Positions 8,488-16,928 of a DNA stretch of 64,000 bases are shown one piece after another. Numbering within the stretch: position 1 is the stretch's first letter; each line of letters opens with the position of its first letter. The position numbers and the translations under genes were made by a program. Source of the DNA: JACCZX01 sp963801035 (GTDB lineage Bacteria > Pseudomonadota > Gammaproteobacteria > Burkholderiales > Burkholderiaceae_F); contig CAWDDF010000003.1 of assembly GCA_963801035.1 (NCBI GenBank), positions 744,001 to 808,000 on the forward strand, written 5' to 3'. A model generated the notes under the pieces. That model ran no database searches. It worked only from the letters and a program-made list of their open reading frames with translations, and was not told the origin of the DNA.

Positions 8488-9164
8488 GCCGTACCACTTT
8501 CCAGCTCTGCCAACGAAGCTTGTTTCATTGCTCCAAGCAACACTTCAGATGGTTGAGCGCCCGACACTGCGAGCCGCTGGTTGAACACGAAAAACGGCAC
8601 GCCGGTGACGCCGAGTGCGCGTGCGCGCTGCTCTTCCGCCTCAATTGCCGCGCGGCCCGCGTCGGACGCAAGCCAGGTGCGCGCTGCGGTTGCATCGAAG
8701 CCTGCGTCACCCGCCAGACTCGCCAGCGCGTCGATGTTCCCGATGTCGATGCCCTCGACAAAATAGGCGCGGAATAACCGCTCGATCAGCGCGTCGGCTA
8801 CTTCCGGGTCGGTGTCCTGTGCCCAGGCGATCAGTCGGTGCGCATCCACCGTGTTGGGCTGACGCACGATGCGGTCGAAGTTGAATGAGATGCCGACTTC
8901 TTCGCCGGCCGCTTTGATGCGTGCGTAAATCTGTTTCGCGCGCTCGGGTCCGCCGAACTTCTGTTCGAGATAGCTGCGGCGATCGACGCCACCGGCCGGT
9001 ATGTCGGGATTGAGCTGAAATGCGCGCCAGCGCACTTCGACCGGCTGCGCGGCATCGACTGCGTATTGCGCAAGCGCCGCCTCGAGCCGACGCTTGCCCA
9101 CATAACACCAAGGGCACACGACATCCGAAATGATGTCAATCGCTAGCGGCGGCCTATTTAACAT
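8484..9164 (-). CDS. DsbA family oxidoreductase (FrnE-like)
   Basis: A 226-residue thioredoxin-fold protein without an export signal, so probably cytoplasmic. The redox motif CPWC lies near residue 18 in DVVCPWCYVGKRRLE. The cis-proline loop GVTGVPFFVF is near residue 185. Length and motif arrangement fit the FrnE/2-hydroxychromene-2-carboxylate isomerase-like branch of DsbA proteins (COG2761). The family is implicated in disulfide exchange and oxidative stress survival. It is divergent from cbpA with 51 bases between, so a shared regulatory region is possible. The exact substrate is unknown. Confidence 0.9.
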   Translation of the reverse strand: MLNRPPLAIDIISDVVCPWCYVGKRRLEAALAQYAVDAAQPVEVRWRAFQLNPDIPAGGVDRRSYLEQKFGGPERAKQIYARIKAAGEEVGISFNFDRIVRQPNTVDAHRLIAWAQDTDPEVADALIERLFRAYFVEGIDIGNIDALASLAGDAGFDATAARTWLASDAGRAAIEAEEQRARALGVTGVPFFVFNQRLAVSGAQPSEVLLGAMKQASLAELESGTA

Positions 9165-9215
9165 ACGGGTTCCGAGCGCATTTTCGCATGAGCTGACAGC
9201 GAAACAGGATCATTG

Positions 9216-10172
9216 ATGGAGTTCAAGGAATATTACAAAGCGCTTGGCGTCGAGCCCACTGCCAGCGCCGACGAGATCAAGGCGGCCTATCGCAAGCTGG
9301 CGCGCAAATTCCATCCGGACGTCAGCAAGGAAGCGAATGCTTCTGCGCGCATGGCCGAAGTCAATGAAGCCTATGCAGTGCTGTCTGATCCCGAAAAGCG
9401 CGCGGCGTTCGACAAGCTTGCGCAGCGCCGCGCGGCGGGCCAGGACTTTCAACCGCCGCCCGGATGGGATGCGGGTTTCGATTTCTCGGACGCCGGGGCT
9501 CCGGTTGGCGACGACGGCGACTTCAGCGATTTTTTCAACTCGTTGTTCGGCCGCGCCGCGCGCGCGCGTCAGCAGGGAGGCCGAGCGCGTGCGCAGATGC
9601 GGGGTGCGGATCAGCACGCCAAGATATCGATCGACCTGGCAGATGCCTATAACGGCACCACGCGCTCACTGTCATTGCGAGAGGCGCGACTCGACGAATC
9701 GGGAAACGTTGTCAGCGCCGATCGCGTTCTCGACGTCCAGATACCGAAGGGCGTCAAGGAGGGCCAGAGTATTCGGTTGCGTGGTCAAGGCAGCCCGGGG
9801 TTCAACGGCGGGCCCGCGGGCGATCTGTATCTTGAAGTGGGGTTCGAGCCAGACGCGCGCTATCGCATCGAAGGTCGCGATGTAACGCAGACCGTGCCGG
9901 TGGCGCCTTGGGAAGCAGCACTCGGCGCGACGATCGAAGTGCCTACACCGGCCGGCCGCGTCGAAGTCAAGGTGCCGGCCGGCTCGAACAATGGTCGCAA
10001 ATTACGACTCAAGGGACGTGGCATTCCGGGCGATCCGCCCGGCGACCTGTATCTCGAGCTCGAGCTTGCCGCACCTCCGGCTACCAGCGAAAAGGCGCGC
10101 GAGCTGTACGGGGCAATGGCGCGCGAGTTCTCGTCATTCAATCCACGCGAGCAAGCGGGAGCACAGCGATGA
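9216..10172 (+). CDS. cbpA: Curved DNA-binding protein, DnaJ-type co-chaperone
   Basis: I start at ATG 9216; a TTG at 9213 would add one residue. Residues 3-68 form a J domain with the essential HPD tripeptide (RKFHPDVSKEA). A glycine/charged linker follows (DDGDFSDFFNSLFGR). The two beta-sandwich substrate-binding domains contain IPKGVKEGQSIRLRGQG and VPAGSNNGRKLRLKGRG. There is no Cys-rich zinc region, which separates CbpA from DnaJ. It recruits Hsp70 DnaK and binds nucleoid DNA. The stop codon overlaps the start of the next gene (ATGA), which encodes its known modulator, supporting the CbpA assignment. Confidence 0.93.
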   Translation: MEFKEYYKALGVEPTASADEIKAAYRKLARKFHPDVSKEANASARMAEVNEAYAVLSDPEKRAAFDKLAQRRAAGQDFQPPPGWDAGFDFSDAGAPVGDDGDFSDFFNSLFGRAARARQQGGRARAQMRGADQHAKISIDLADAYNGTTRSLSLREARLDESGNVVSADRVLDVQIPKGVKEGQSIRLRGQGSPGFNGGPAGDLYLEVGFEPDARYRIEGRDVTQTVPVAPWEAALGATIEVPTPAGRVEVKVPAGSNNGRKLRLKGRGIPGDPPGDLYLELELAAPPATSEKARELYGAMAREFSSFNPREQAGAQR

Positions 10173-10477
10173 AACACAAAGTAGATGCGGTGTTGATCGA
10201 TAACGAAACCCTCGACCTGCAGGAGCTTGCATCTGCATGTGCGGTGGCACCCACGTGGGTGGTCGAACGCGTCGAAGCGGGCTTGCTGGCATGCCATTCA
10301 TCCGGTGGCGAGATGCGATTTGCGAGCGCGCACCTGGTGCGTGCGCGCCGCATGGCGACGACCGAACGTCGCTTCGACGCGAACCAGGAAGTTGCAGCGC
10401 TCGTGGCAGATCTGATCGAGGAGGTCGAGCACCTGCGACGGCAAGTACACGCGGCCGCCAAACGCTCACGGGGCTAA
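10169..10477 (+). CDS. cbpM: Chaperone modulator CbpM
   Basis: A 102-residue protein starting in the ATGA overlap with cbpA. The N-terminal half is a MerR-like winged-helix fold (LDLQELASACAVAPTWVVERVEAG). The C-terminal half is a heptad-like helix (ALVADLIEEVEHLRRQV) expected to pair. In E. coli CbpM binds the J domain of CbpA and blocks its co-chaperone and DNA-binding activity. Size, order and overlap match that system. I rely on position and fold pattern, since the family is weakly conserved. Confidence 0.85.
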   Translation: MKHKVDAVLIDNETLDLQELASACAVAPTWVVERVEAGLLACHSSGGEMRFASAHLVRARRMATTERRFDANQEVAALVADLIEEVEHLRRQVHAAAKRSRG

Positions 10478-10497
10478 CATTTGCTGTCTGCTACGCG

Positions 10498-11430
10498 ATG
10501 AAGCCTGAAATCCAATCCGCGATTGTTCGTGAAGTCGGCTTGCGCGATGGGCTGCAGAGTATTTCGCGCGTGTTGCCTACAGCACAGAAGATCGAGTGGA
10601 TTCGCGATGCGTACGCTGCGGGGCAACGAGAGATCGAAGTCGGCTCATTCGTTCCTGCGCGCTTGCTGCCGCAATTGGCCGATACCGATCAGCTTGTCGA
10701 ATTTGCGAAGACTTTGCCGGGGCTTTGCGTGTCGGTGCTCGTACCCAACTTGAAAGGTGCCGAGCGCGCGATCGACTCAGGTGCAGACGCAATGTTGGTG
10801 CCGCTGTCGGCAAGCCGCGCACACAGTCTGGCCAATCTGCGCAAGACGCCCGATGACGTTGTCGAGGAGATTGCTCGAATTCGTGACCTGCGCGATGCGA
10901 AGGGATCGAAGTGTCTGATCGAAGTCGGCATCAGCACCGCATTCGGCTGCACGTTGCAGGGCAAGGTTGAATCGGCCGAAGTGTTGCGCTTATTGCGCGC
11001 GGTGCTCGATGCTGGAGTTGATCGTGTCGGATTGGCCGATACGGTCGGCTATGCCGACCCTTCGATGGTGCGGCGATTGTTCGAGCAGGCGTTGCCGATT
11101 GCCGGCGACCGCCTTAACTGCGGTCACTTCCACGACACTCGCGGACTCGGCATGGCCAACGTGTTCGCCGCTTGGCAAGTGGGCATTACCCGCTTCGACG
11201 CGTGTCTTGCGGGCATCGGTGGTTGTCCGCACGCGCCCGGTGCGAGTGGCAACGTATCGACCGAAGACGTGGTGTACATGTTTGCCAGCATGGGCGTGTC
11301 GACGGGCCAGGACTTCGATCGGCTGATCGCATTGCGCGCAAAGGTTGCCCAATGGCTTGAGGGTGAAACGCTGCACGGCTCGTTATGGCGCGCAGGATTG
11401 CCCAAAACGATGCTCGCGGAAACCCAATGA
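10498..11430 (+). CDS. mvaB: Hydroxymethylglutaryl-CoA lyase
   Basis: The start ATG 10498 places the conserved VREVGLRDGLQ eleven residues in; longer in-frame sequence upstream overlaps cbpM and is not conserved. It is a TIM-barrel lyase of 310 residues. The signature loop reads CLAGIGGCPHAPGASGNVST near residue 240, with the catalytic Cys in GGCP, and the metal-binding HFHDTRG is near 206. The enzyme splits HMG-CoA to acetyl-CoA and acetoacetate, usually in leucine breakdown. Here it is coupled by an ATGA overlap to a class III CoA-transferase instead of leucine-pathway genes. A diet-derived 3-hydroxy-3-methyl diacid activated to its CoA ester is an attractive but unproven substrate. Confidence 0.9.
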   Translation: MKPEIQSAIVREVGLRDGLQSISRVLPTAQKIEWIRDAYAAGQREIEVGSFVPARLLPQLADTDQLVEFAKTLPGLCVSVLVPNLKGAERAIDSGADAMLVPLSASRAHSLANLRKTPDDVVEEIARIRDLRDAKGSKCLIEVGISTAFGCTLQGKVESAEVLRLLRAVLDAGVDRVGLADTVGYADPSMVRRLFEQALPIAGDRLNCGHFHDTRGLGMANVFAAWQVGITRFDACLAGIGGCPHAPGASGNVSTEDVVYMFASMGVSTGQDFDRLIALRAKVAQWLEGETLHGSLWRAGLPKTMLAETQ

Positions 11431-12626
11431 GCAGCGTTCAAGTCCCGCAGCCACTGAGTGGCTTGCGCGTAGTCGAATTCACTCACATGGTGATGGGCCC
11501 GACGTGCGGCATGGTGCTCGCCGATATGGGAGCCGAAGTGATCAAGGTCGAGCCGATCGATGGCGACCGGACTCGCTTTCTGCTGGGCGCCGGTGCCGGC
11601 TTCTTTCCGATGTTCAACCGCAACAAGAAGAGCATCGCGATCGACTTGCGCAACGAGGCAGGCGCACAAACGGCGCGTGAGCTCGCAGGCAGCGCTGATG
11701 TCGTGCTCGAAAACTTCAAGCCAAACACGATGCACAAGTACGGGCTCGACTACGCAACATTGTCGAAGGCCAACCCTCGATTGATCTATGTCGGCCACAA
11801 GGGATTTCTGCCCGGGCCGTACGAACATCGAACTGCGCTCGACGAAGTGGTGCAGATGATGGGCGGGTTGGCTTATATGACCGGCCGCCCGGGCGATCCG
11901 TTGCGCGCCGGCACCAGCGTCAACGACATCATGGGCGGAATGTTCGGCGCTATCGGCACGCTGGGTGCGCTGATTCAGCGCGGCATCACCGGCAAAGGTA
12001 TGGAGGTGCAATCGGCCCTGTTCGAGAACAACGTGTTCCTGATGGGCCAGCACATGCTGCAGTACGCCGTCACTGGTAAGCACCCGGCGCCGATGCCGGC
12101 ACGCGTCAGCCCGTGGGCGATCTACGACGTATTCACTGTTAAAAACGGCGAGCAGATTTTCCTGGCGGCCGTCAGCGATGCGCAATGGATTACGTTCTGC
12201 GACGCGTTGGGTTACACCGACTTAAAGGCCGACCCAGAGTTGCTCACTAATAATCAACGCGTGCATCAGCGTCCGACGCTGCTGAAGACGATCAACGATC
12301 GGCTCGCGCGGCACACTGCGGATGAATTGGCGGCACTGTTTGAAAAGGTAGGCCTGCCGTTCGCGCCGATCCGCAAGCCCGAGGACCTGTATGACGACCC
12401 GCACCTGAACGCAACCGGTGGTCTCGCCGACATCACGCTGCCGGACGGCGAGCGCGCCGGGGCGACGGTCAAGACAACCCTGTTCCCGATCACGATGCAG
12501 GGCCAGCGGCTGGGGGTGCGAATGAGTCCGCCGAAGCTGGGCGAACACACACGTGAGCTGCTTGAAGAAATGGGCTACTCGAAGGAAAAGATCGACTCGC
12601 TGCTTACAGAGGCGGCGGTTGCGTAG
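11427..12626 (+). CDS. CaiB/BaiF family (class III) CoA-transferase
   Basis: A 399-residue cytosolic enzyme starting in the ATGA overlap with the lyase gene. Family landmarks are present: LRVVEFTHMVMGP at the start, GADVIKVE-like GAEVIKVEPIDGD, NRNKKSIAIDL, and the SVNDIMGG segment whose Asp is the expected acyl-carrier nucleophile, near residue 167. These enzymes move CoA between carboxylic acids through an aspartyl-CoA anhydride. Coupling to HMG-CoA lyase suggests it activates the acid that the lyase then cleaves. Two receptor genes for carboxylate uptake follow, fitting a uptake-activation-cleavage route; the acid itself is unknown. Confidence 0.9.
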   Translation: MSSVQVPQPLSGLRVVEFTHMVMGPTCGMVLADMGAEVIKVEPIDGDRTRFLLGAGAGFFPMFNRNKKSIAIDLRNEAGAQTARELAGSADVVLENFKPNTMHKYGLDYATLSKANPRLIYVGHKGFLPGPYEHRTALDEVVQMMGGLAYMTGRPGDPLRAGTSVNDIMGGMFGAIGTLGALIQRGITGKGMEVQSALFENNVFLMGQHMLQYAVTGKHPAPMPARVSPWAIYDVFTVKNGEQIFLAAVSDAQWITFCDALGYTDLKADPELLTNNQRVHQRPTLLKTINDRLARHTADELAALFEKVGLPFAPIRKPEDLYDDPHLNATGGLADITLPDGERAGATVKTTLFPITMQGQRLGVRMSPPKLGEHTRELLEEMGYSKEKIDSLLTEAAVA

Positions 12627-12644
12627 TTGAACAAGGAGACACAA

Positions 12645-13637
12645 ATGAAAATCCGTGAACACGACACATCAAGGCGCCGGAGCTTGATCGGCATGACTGG
12701 CCTTGCGCTCACAACATCGACGCTGTGGTCGAGCATCGCTCAGAGTCAAACAAAGGTTATCCGGTTCATCCTGCCCGTAGCAACCGCGTCTGGAGTCGAC
12801 ACAATCACGCGCGCTTCGTCGCAAGCACTATCGGCCGCGCTCGGCGCGTCGGTTGTCGTCGAGAACCAGCCCGGCGCCGGCGGCATCGTCGGCACATCCG
12901 CAATGATCAAGTCGCCGCCGGACGGCTCGACGCTGAGCATCGTCTCGAACAACCACGTGATCTACCCGAGCGTGTACAAGTCGGTGCCGTTCGATCCGAT
13001 CAACGACATCACGCCGATCGCCGTAATCGGCTCGACGCCGATCGTCTTCGTCATCAATCCGAAGGTGCCTGCGAAGGATGCGAAGGAGCTGATCGCATTG
13101 CTGAAGGCGAAGCCGGGCAGCTACAACTACGGATCCTCCGGAAACGGAACGATCCTGCATCTGGCGGCTGCGATGTTCTTCGATGAAGCCGGCGTCACCG
13201 CCACGCACGTTCCGTACAAGGGCGTCGGGCCGATGTTGACTGATCTGATCGGCGGGCAGGTTGAAATGGGCACGTTGTCACTGCCGTCGATCCAGCAACA
13301 CCTGAAGAGCGGTGCGTTGCGGGCGATCGGCACCGGCACTGCGACTCGACTTGCAGCGGCGCCCGATATTCCAACGATGACCGAGCAAGGCATGCCCGGT
13401 TATCTGGTCGAAGGCTGGTTTGCGGTGATCGGACCGGCAAAGATGCCCGCGGCGGAGGTGAAACGAATCAACGCCGCGTTCGTGACGGCCTTTTCAACGC
13501 CCGAGTTGCGGGAAACGATGGCCAAGCAGGGCAACACGATCAACGTCAGCACGCCGGAATTTGCGGCAAAGTTTTTTCGCGATGAAATGGCGAAGTACGC
13601 GAAGCTCGTTAAAAAGGCTGGCGTCGAGCTGCAGTAG
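12645..13637 (+). CDS. Bug/TctC family tripartite tricarboxylate receptor
   Basis: The start is ATG 12645 with AAGGAGAC six bases before it. The leader RRRSLIGMTGLALTTST has a twin-arginine-like run and ends near AQSQTK, so the 330-residue precursor is exported. The mature protein carries Bug family landmarks: VENQPGAGGIVGT, DGSTLSIVSNNH, ALLKAKPGSYNYGSSGNGT and HVPYKGVGPMLTDLIGGQ. Bug receptors bind carboxylates in the periplasm and normally serve a TctAB permease, which is absent here; many betaproteobacterial Bug genes are such orphans. It follows the CoA-transferase by 18 bases and is probably cotranscribed with it. Confidence 0.92.
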   Translation: MKIREHDTSRRRSLIGMTGLALTTSTLWSSIAQSQTKVIRFILPVATASGVDTITRASSQALSAALGASVVVENQPGAGGIVGTSAMIKSPPDGSTLSIVSNNHVIYPSVYKSVPFDPINDITPIAVIGSTPIVFVINPKVPAKDAKELIALLKAKPGSYNYGSSGNGTILHLAAAMFFDEAGVTATHVPYKGVGPMLTDLIGGQVEMGTLSLPSIQQHLKSGALRAIGTGTATRLAAAPDIPTMTEQGMPGYLVEGWFAVIGPAKMPAAEVKRINAAFVTAFSTPELRETMAKQGNTINVSTPEFAAKFFRDEMAKYAKLVKKAGVELQ

Positions 13638-13673
13638 CCGCGCAAGCCAAGCTTGGGACGCGAGGATTGCGCA

Positions 13674-13701
13674 CGAGAGCGCGCGCTACCCGCGCGTCTC
13701 G
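13674..13701 (+). terminator. Hairpin between the Bug and TAXI receptor genes
   Basis: An 11-pair stem (13674-13685 with 13691-13701, one bulged G at 13679) closes a five-base loop. It lies 37 bases after the Bug stop in a 240-base gap before the TAXI gene. No T-tract follows, so it may be a processing or mRNA-stabilising stem rather than a true intrinsic terminator. The rest of the gap shows no gene. Confidence 0.4.
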
Positions 13702-13877
13702 GGCGCGGAGACGCTTCGTTGTGGAGCATCAGCGAAAACGCCTGTGATGTTCGCTCCCTGAATTGCCGTGTTGCAGTAAGCCGAGCAACGGGCAAACCCG
13801 CTCTACGCACTAGGACGGTGGCCGCCTACAATCCACCGAAATTCGATCAAGTAGTCGATTACAAACAGGAGACACAA

Positions 13878-14843
13878 ATGAAGAGCATCAAGCTCGTTTT
13901 GGCTGCATTGGCAGCAGGTGGCCTAGCTTTCACGGCGCAGTCGCAGGAGAAAGTCACGCTGTCGGTTGCGACCGGACCTACAACCGGCGTGTATTACCCA
14001 CTCGGCGGCGGCATCGCCAACGTTTTGTCCAAATACATCCCAGGTTATGCGGCCAATGCGGAGACGACAGCGGGCTCTGTCGCCAATTTGCAGCTGATGA
14101 GCCAGAAGAAATCGGACCTCGCGCTGTCGATGGCTGACGCCGCATGGGACGGCTTCAAAGGCCAGGGAAAGTTTGCCGCCGGCGCAGTCCCGATACGCAC
14201 GTTGATGATTGCGTATCCGAACCGCATGCACATCGTCACGATTGAGGGAACGGGTATCAACAAGATCGCCGACTTGAAAGGCAAGCGCGTTTCGACAGGC
14301 GCACCGAACAGCGCCACCGAATTGATGGCAGCGCGTGTTCTTGAGGCGGCAGGGCTGGATCAGGAAAAAGACATTCGGCGTGAGCGTCTCGACCCGGGCA
14401 AGTCATCTGAGGCAATCAAGGACAGGAAGCTCGACGCCTACTTCTGGGTCGGCGGAATTCCGACGGCAGCCGTCACCGACCTCGGCGCGACGCCGGGCAC
14501 CAAGCTCAAGCTGGTCGATCATGCCGAGTTAGTCGACAGCATGAACAAGAAGTACGGCCCGCTTTACATCCGCGACACGATCCCGGCCAAAGCGTACCCC
14601 GGGCAGGATCAGCCCAATCAAGTCGCGACCGTGCAGAATTTGATCATCGCCCGCGCCGATATGCCCGATCAGGTCGCCTACAACATCGTCAAAACGATTT
14701 TCGACAAGCGCGACGAGTTGATCCTGGTACACAAGGAAGCGACCAACTTCGACTTGAAGCTGCAAACCAACGACGCGTCGCCGATTCCGTTTCATCCGGG
14801 CGCGATCAAGTACTTCAACGAGAAGGGCATCAAGATCAAATAA
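13878..14843 (+). CDS. TAXI family TRAP transporter solute-binding protein
   Basis: ATG 13878 follows CAGGAGAC. The 321-residue precursor has a Sec-type leader (LVLAALAAGGLAFTAQSQ). The mature part shows the TAXI pattern: LSVATGPTTGVYYPLGGGIA, then NAETTAGSVANLQLM and a C-terminal FHPGAIKYFNEKGI. TAXI receptors deliver carboxylates such as glutamate or 2-oxoglutarate to a fused TRAP permease. That permease is encoded 29 bases downstream, so this is a complete transporter. The ligand cannot be read from sequence. Confidence 0.93.
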   Translation: MKSIKLVLAALAAGGLAFTAQSQEKVTLSVATGPTTGVYYPLGGGIANVLSKYIPGYAANAETTAGSVANLQLMSQKKSDLALSMADAAWDGFKGQGKFAAGAVPIRTLMIAYPNRMHIVTIEGTGINKIADLKGKRVSTGAPNSATELMAARVLEAAGLDQEKDIRRERLDPGKSSEAIKDRKLDAYFWVGGIPTAAVTDLGATPGTKLKLVDHAELVDSMNKKYGPLYIRDTIPAKAYPGQDQPNQVATVQNLIIARADMPDQVAYNIVKTIFDKRDELILVHKEATNFDLKLQTNDASPIPFHPGAIKYFNEKGIKIK

Positions 14844-14872
14844 GCGCGACCGTGATCGCCGCCTAGCAGTTC

Positions 14873-16915
14873 ATGGCTGAACCCACGGTGCAATCGGCAC
14901 AGGTGATTCCTGTGCCGATCGTCACCGATGAGCAGCGGCTCAAGGCCGAAGAGTTCATCGCGCTCGAAGAGGGTGCTCACCACAGATTTGCAGGGCCCTG
15001 GGGCAACTTCCTTTTCGCCGTCGCAGTCGCGATGAGCCTGTATCACCTGTACGCCGCGTACGGGATCGTCACCACCACCACGCTGCGCTACGTGCATGTG
15101 GCATTCACGCTGTTTCTGGTGTTTCTGCTGTTTCCCGCCGTAAAGCGCTTGCGTCACAAGTTCAGCTGGATCGATCTGATCTGCGCGTTGCTCGGCGTTG
15201 CAACCAGCATCTATGCGCTGGCCGGCGGCGACAACTTCCTGGATCGCAGCACGGCACCGGACACGATCGATATCGTGATGGGTGTCGCACTGATCGTGCT
15301 GGTACTCGAAGCGGCTCGGCGCTCGACCGGTTGGATCATGCCGCTGGTATGCATTTTCTTCCTTGTGTACGCGATGGTCGGCCCGAACCTTCCGCCGCCC
15401 TGGACGCATCGCGGTTACGACATCGGTCGGCTGGTTGGCACGATGTACATGACGCTCGAAGGGATTTTCGGCACGCCGATCGACGTCTCATCCTCGTTGA
15501 TCATTCTGTTTACGATCTACGGCGCAATCCTGCAGTTCTCGAACGCTGGCAAATTTTTTATCGACTTTTCGCTCGCCGCCTTCGGCCGCAAGGCGACCGG
15601 TGCGGGACGGGCAGTTACCGCCGCTTCGTTTCTACTGGGCGGGCCGTCCGGTTCCGGCGTGGCGACAACTGTCACGCTCGGCACCGTCGCGTATCCGATG
15701 CTGGCCAAGGCAGGTTACGAAAAAAATGCGGCCGGCGGACTGCTCGCCGCCGGAGGGCTCGGCGCGATCTTGTCACCGCCGGTGCTCGGCGCTGCGGCGT
15801 TTCTGATCTCCGAGTTCCTGAAGATCTCGTATCTCGACGTGATTCGGATGGCCGTAATTCCTACGTGCCTCTACTACTTCTCGTTGCTGCTGATGGTCGA
15901 GATCGACGCGCGCAAGCACGCGATGCGGCAAGTCGTCGTCGAACAAAGCGCGACCCTGTGGCAGCTGACCAGGACAATGGGTTTTCACTTCATCTCGCTC
16001 GCAGCAATCATCGTATTTTTGCTGCTGGGTTTCTCGCCCATCGCTTCGGTGTTCTGGGCAACGGTAGTCGCTGCGCTGATCAGTTTTCTGAACAAGGACA
16101 GCGCGCTGCTCGATCTTTCGCTGTTCAAGCGCCGGCCACCGGGCTGGATTGGCGATGTACTGCGCCATTCGAAACTGATGAAGGCGCTGGAAGCGGGTTC
16201 GGTCAGCATGCTAAGCGTGGCGGCAACGTGCGCGGCGGCGGGCATCATCGTCGGCGTCGTCACACTGACGGGGCTTGGCCTGCGCTTCTCCGACATCGTC
16301 ATCACTTATGCAGGCGGAAGTCTCACTCTGACCGCGATCTACACGGCGCTGATCGTCTGGGTTGTGGGCCTTGCGGTGCCGGTGACCGCGAGCTACATCA
16401 TCTGCGCGGTCGTTGCCGCGCCGGCACTTATCAAGCTCGGCGTGCCAGACTTCGCTGCACATATGTTCATCTTCTACTACGCCGTGTTGTCAGAAGTGTC
16501 GCCACCTACCGCCCTATCGCCTTTTGCTGCTGCAGCAATCACAGGCGGCGATCCTTACAAGACCACATTGCAGTCATGGAAGTACACCTTGCCTGCGTTC
16601 GTTGTGCCCTTCGTTTTCGTGCTAGACCCGATGGGTATCGGTCTGTTGCTCGCATTGCCTAAGGGGGGCTCTTGGTGGGATGTCGCGTGGATCACTGCAC
16701 TGGTAGTGATTGCGCTCGTCGCCCTGGCCGCGGCGGCTGAAGGTTGGTTGTTCAGCAAGACCACGTTGATCGAGCGCGGCACGCTGATTGCGGCAGGTTT
16801 GCTTTTGATTTATCCGCGCCCATGGCTCGACGCGATCGGCATCGCGCTGTTGGCGGGAGTGATCTTGATGCAGTTGGTGCGTCGGGGGCAGCGCCCTCGG
16901 GCCGTTATTCACTGA
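14873..16915 (+). CDS. TRAP transporter fused permease (DctQM-type, 12TM)
   Basis: A 680-residue inner-membrane protein. The first third has a cytoplasmic head and four helices equivalent to the small DctQ subunit. The rest is a DctM-type large subunit with the glycine-rich elements LLGGPSGSGVATTVTLGT (near residue 255) and AAGGLGAILSPPVLGAAAF (near 295). The late SEVSPPTALSPFAAAAITGGDP block is characteristic of fused TRAP permeases working with TAXI receptors. Uptake is sodium- or proton-driven. It lies directly after the TAXI receptor and before a PfkB kinase. Confidence 0.93.
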   Translation: MAEPTVQSAQVIPVPIVTDEQRLKAEEFIALEEGAHHRFAGPWGNFLFAVAVAMSLYHLYAAYGIVTTTTLRYVHVAFTLFLVFLLFPAVKRLRHKFSWIDLICALLGVATSIYALAGGDNFLDRSTAPDTIDIVMGVALIVLVLEAARRSTGWIMPLVCIFFLVYAMVGPNLPPPWTHRGYDIGRLVGTMYMTLEGIFGTPIDVSSSLIILFTIYGAILQFSNAGKFFIDFSLAAFGRKATGAGRAVTAASFLLGGPSGSGVATTVTLGTVAYPMLAKAGYEKNAAGGLLAAGGLGAILSPPVLGAAAFLISEFLKISYLDVIRMAVIPTCLYYFSLLLMVEIDARKHAMRQVVVEQSATLWQLTRTMGFHFISLAAIIVFLLLGFSPIASVFWATVVAALISFLNKDSALLDLSLFKRRPPGWIGDVLRHSKLMKALEAGSVSMLSVAATCAAAGIIVGVVTLTGLGLRFSDIVITYAGGSLTLTAIYTALIVWVVGLAVPVTASYIICAVVAAPALIKLGVPDFAAHMFIFYYAVLSEVSPPTALSPFAAAAITGGDPYKTTLQSWKYTLPAFVVPFVFVLDPMGIGLLLALPKGGSWWDVAWITALVVIALVALAAAAEGWLFSKTTLIERGTLIAAGLLLIYPRPWLDAIGIALLAGVILMQLVRRGQRPRAVIH

Positions 16916-16928
16916 CGATGCGGCGGGA

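Noticed and set aside
15331..16662. A 443-residue open frame inside the TRAP permease gene
   Set aside because: It is the out-of-frame shadow of a G+C-rich membrane gene with complete family motifs in the true frame.
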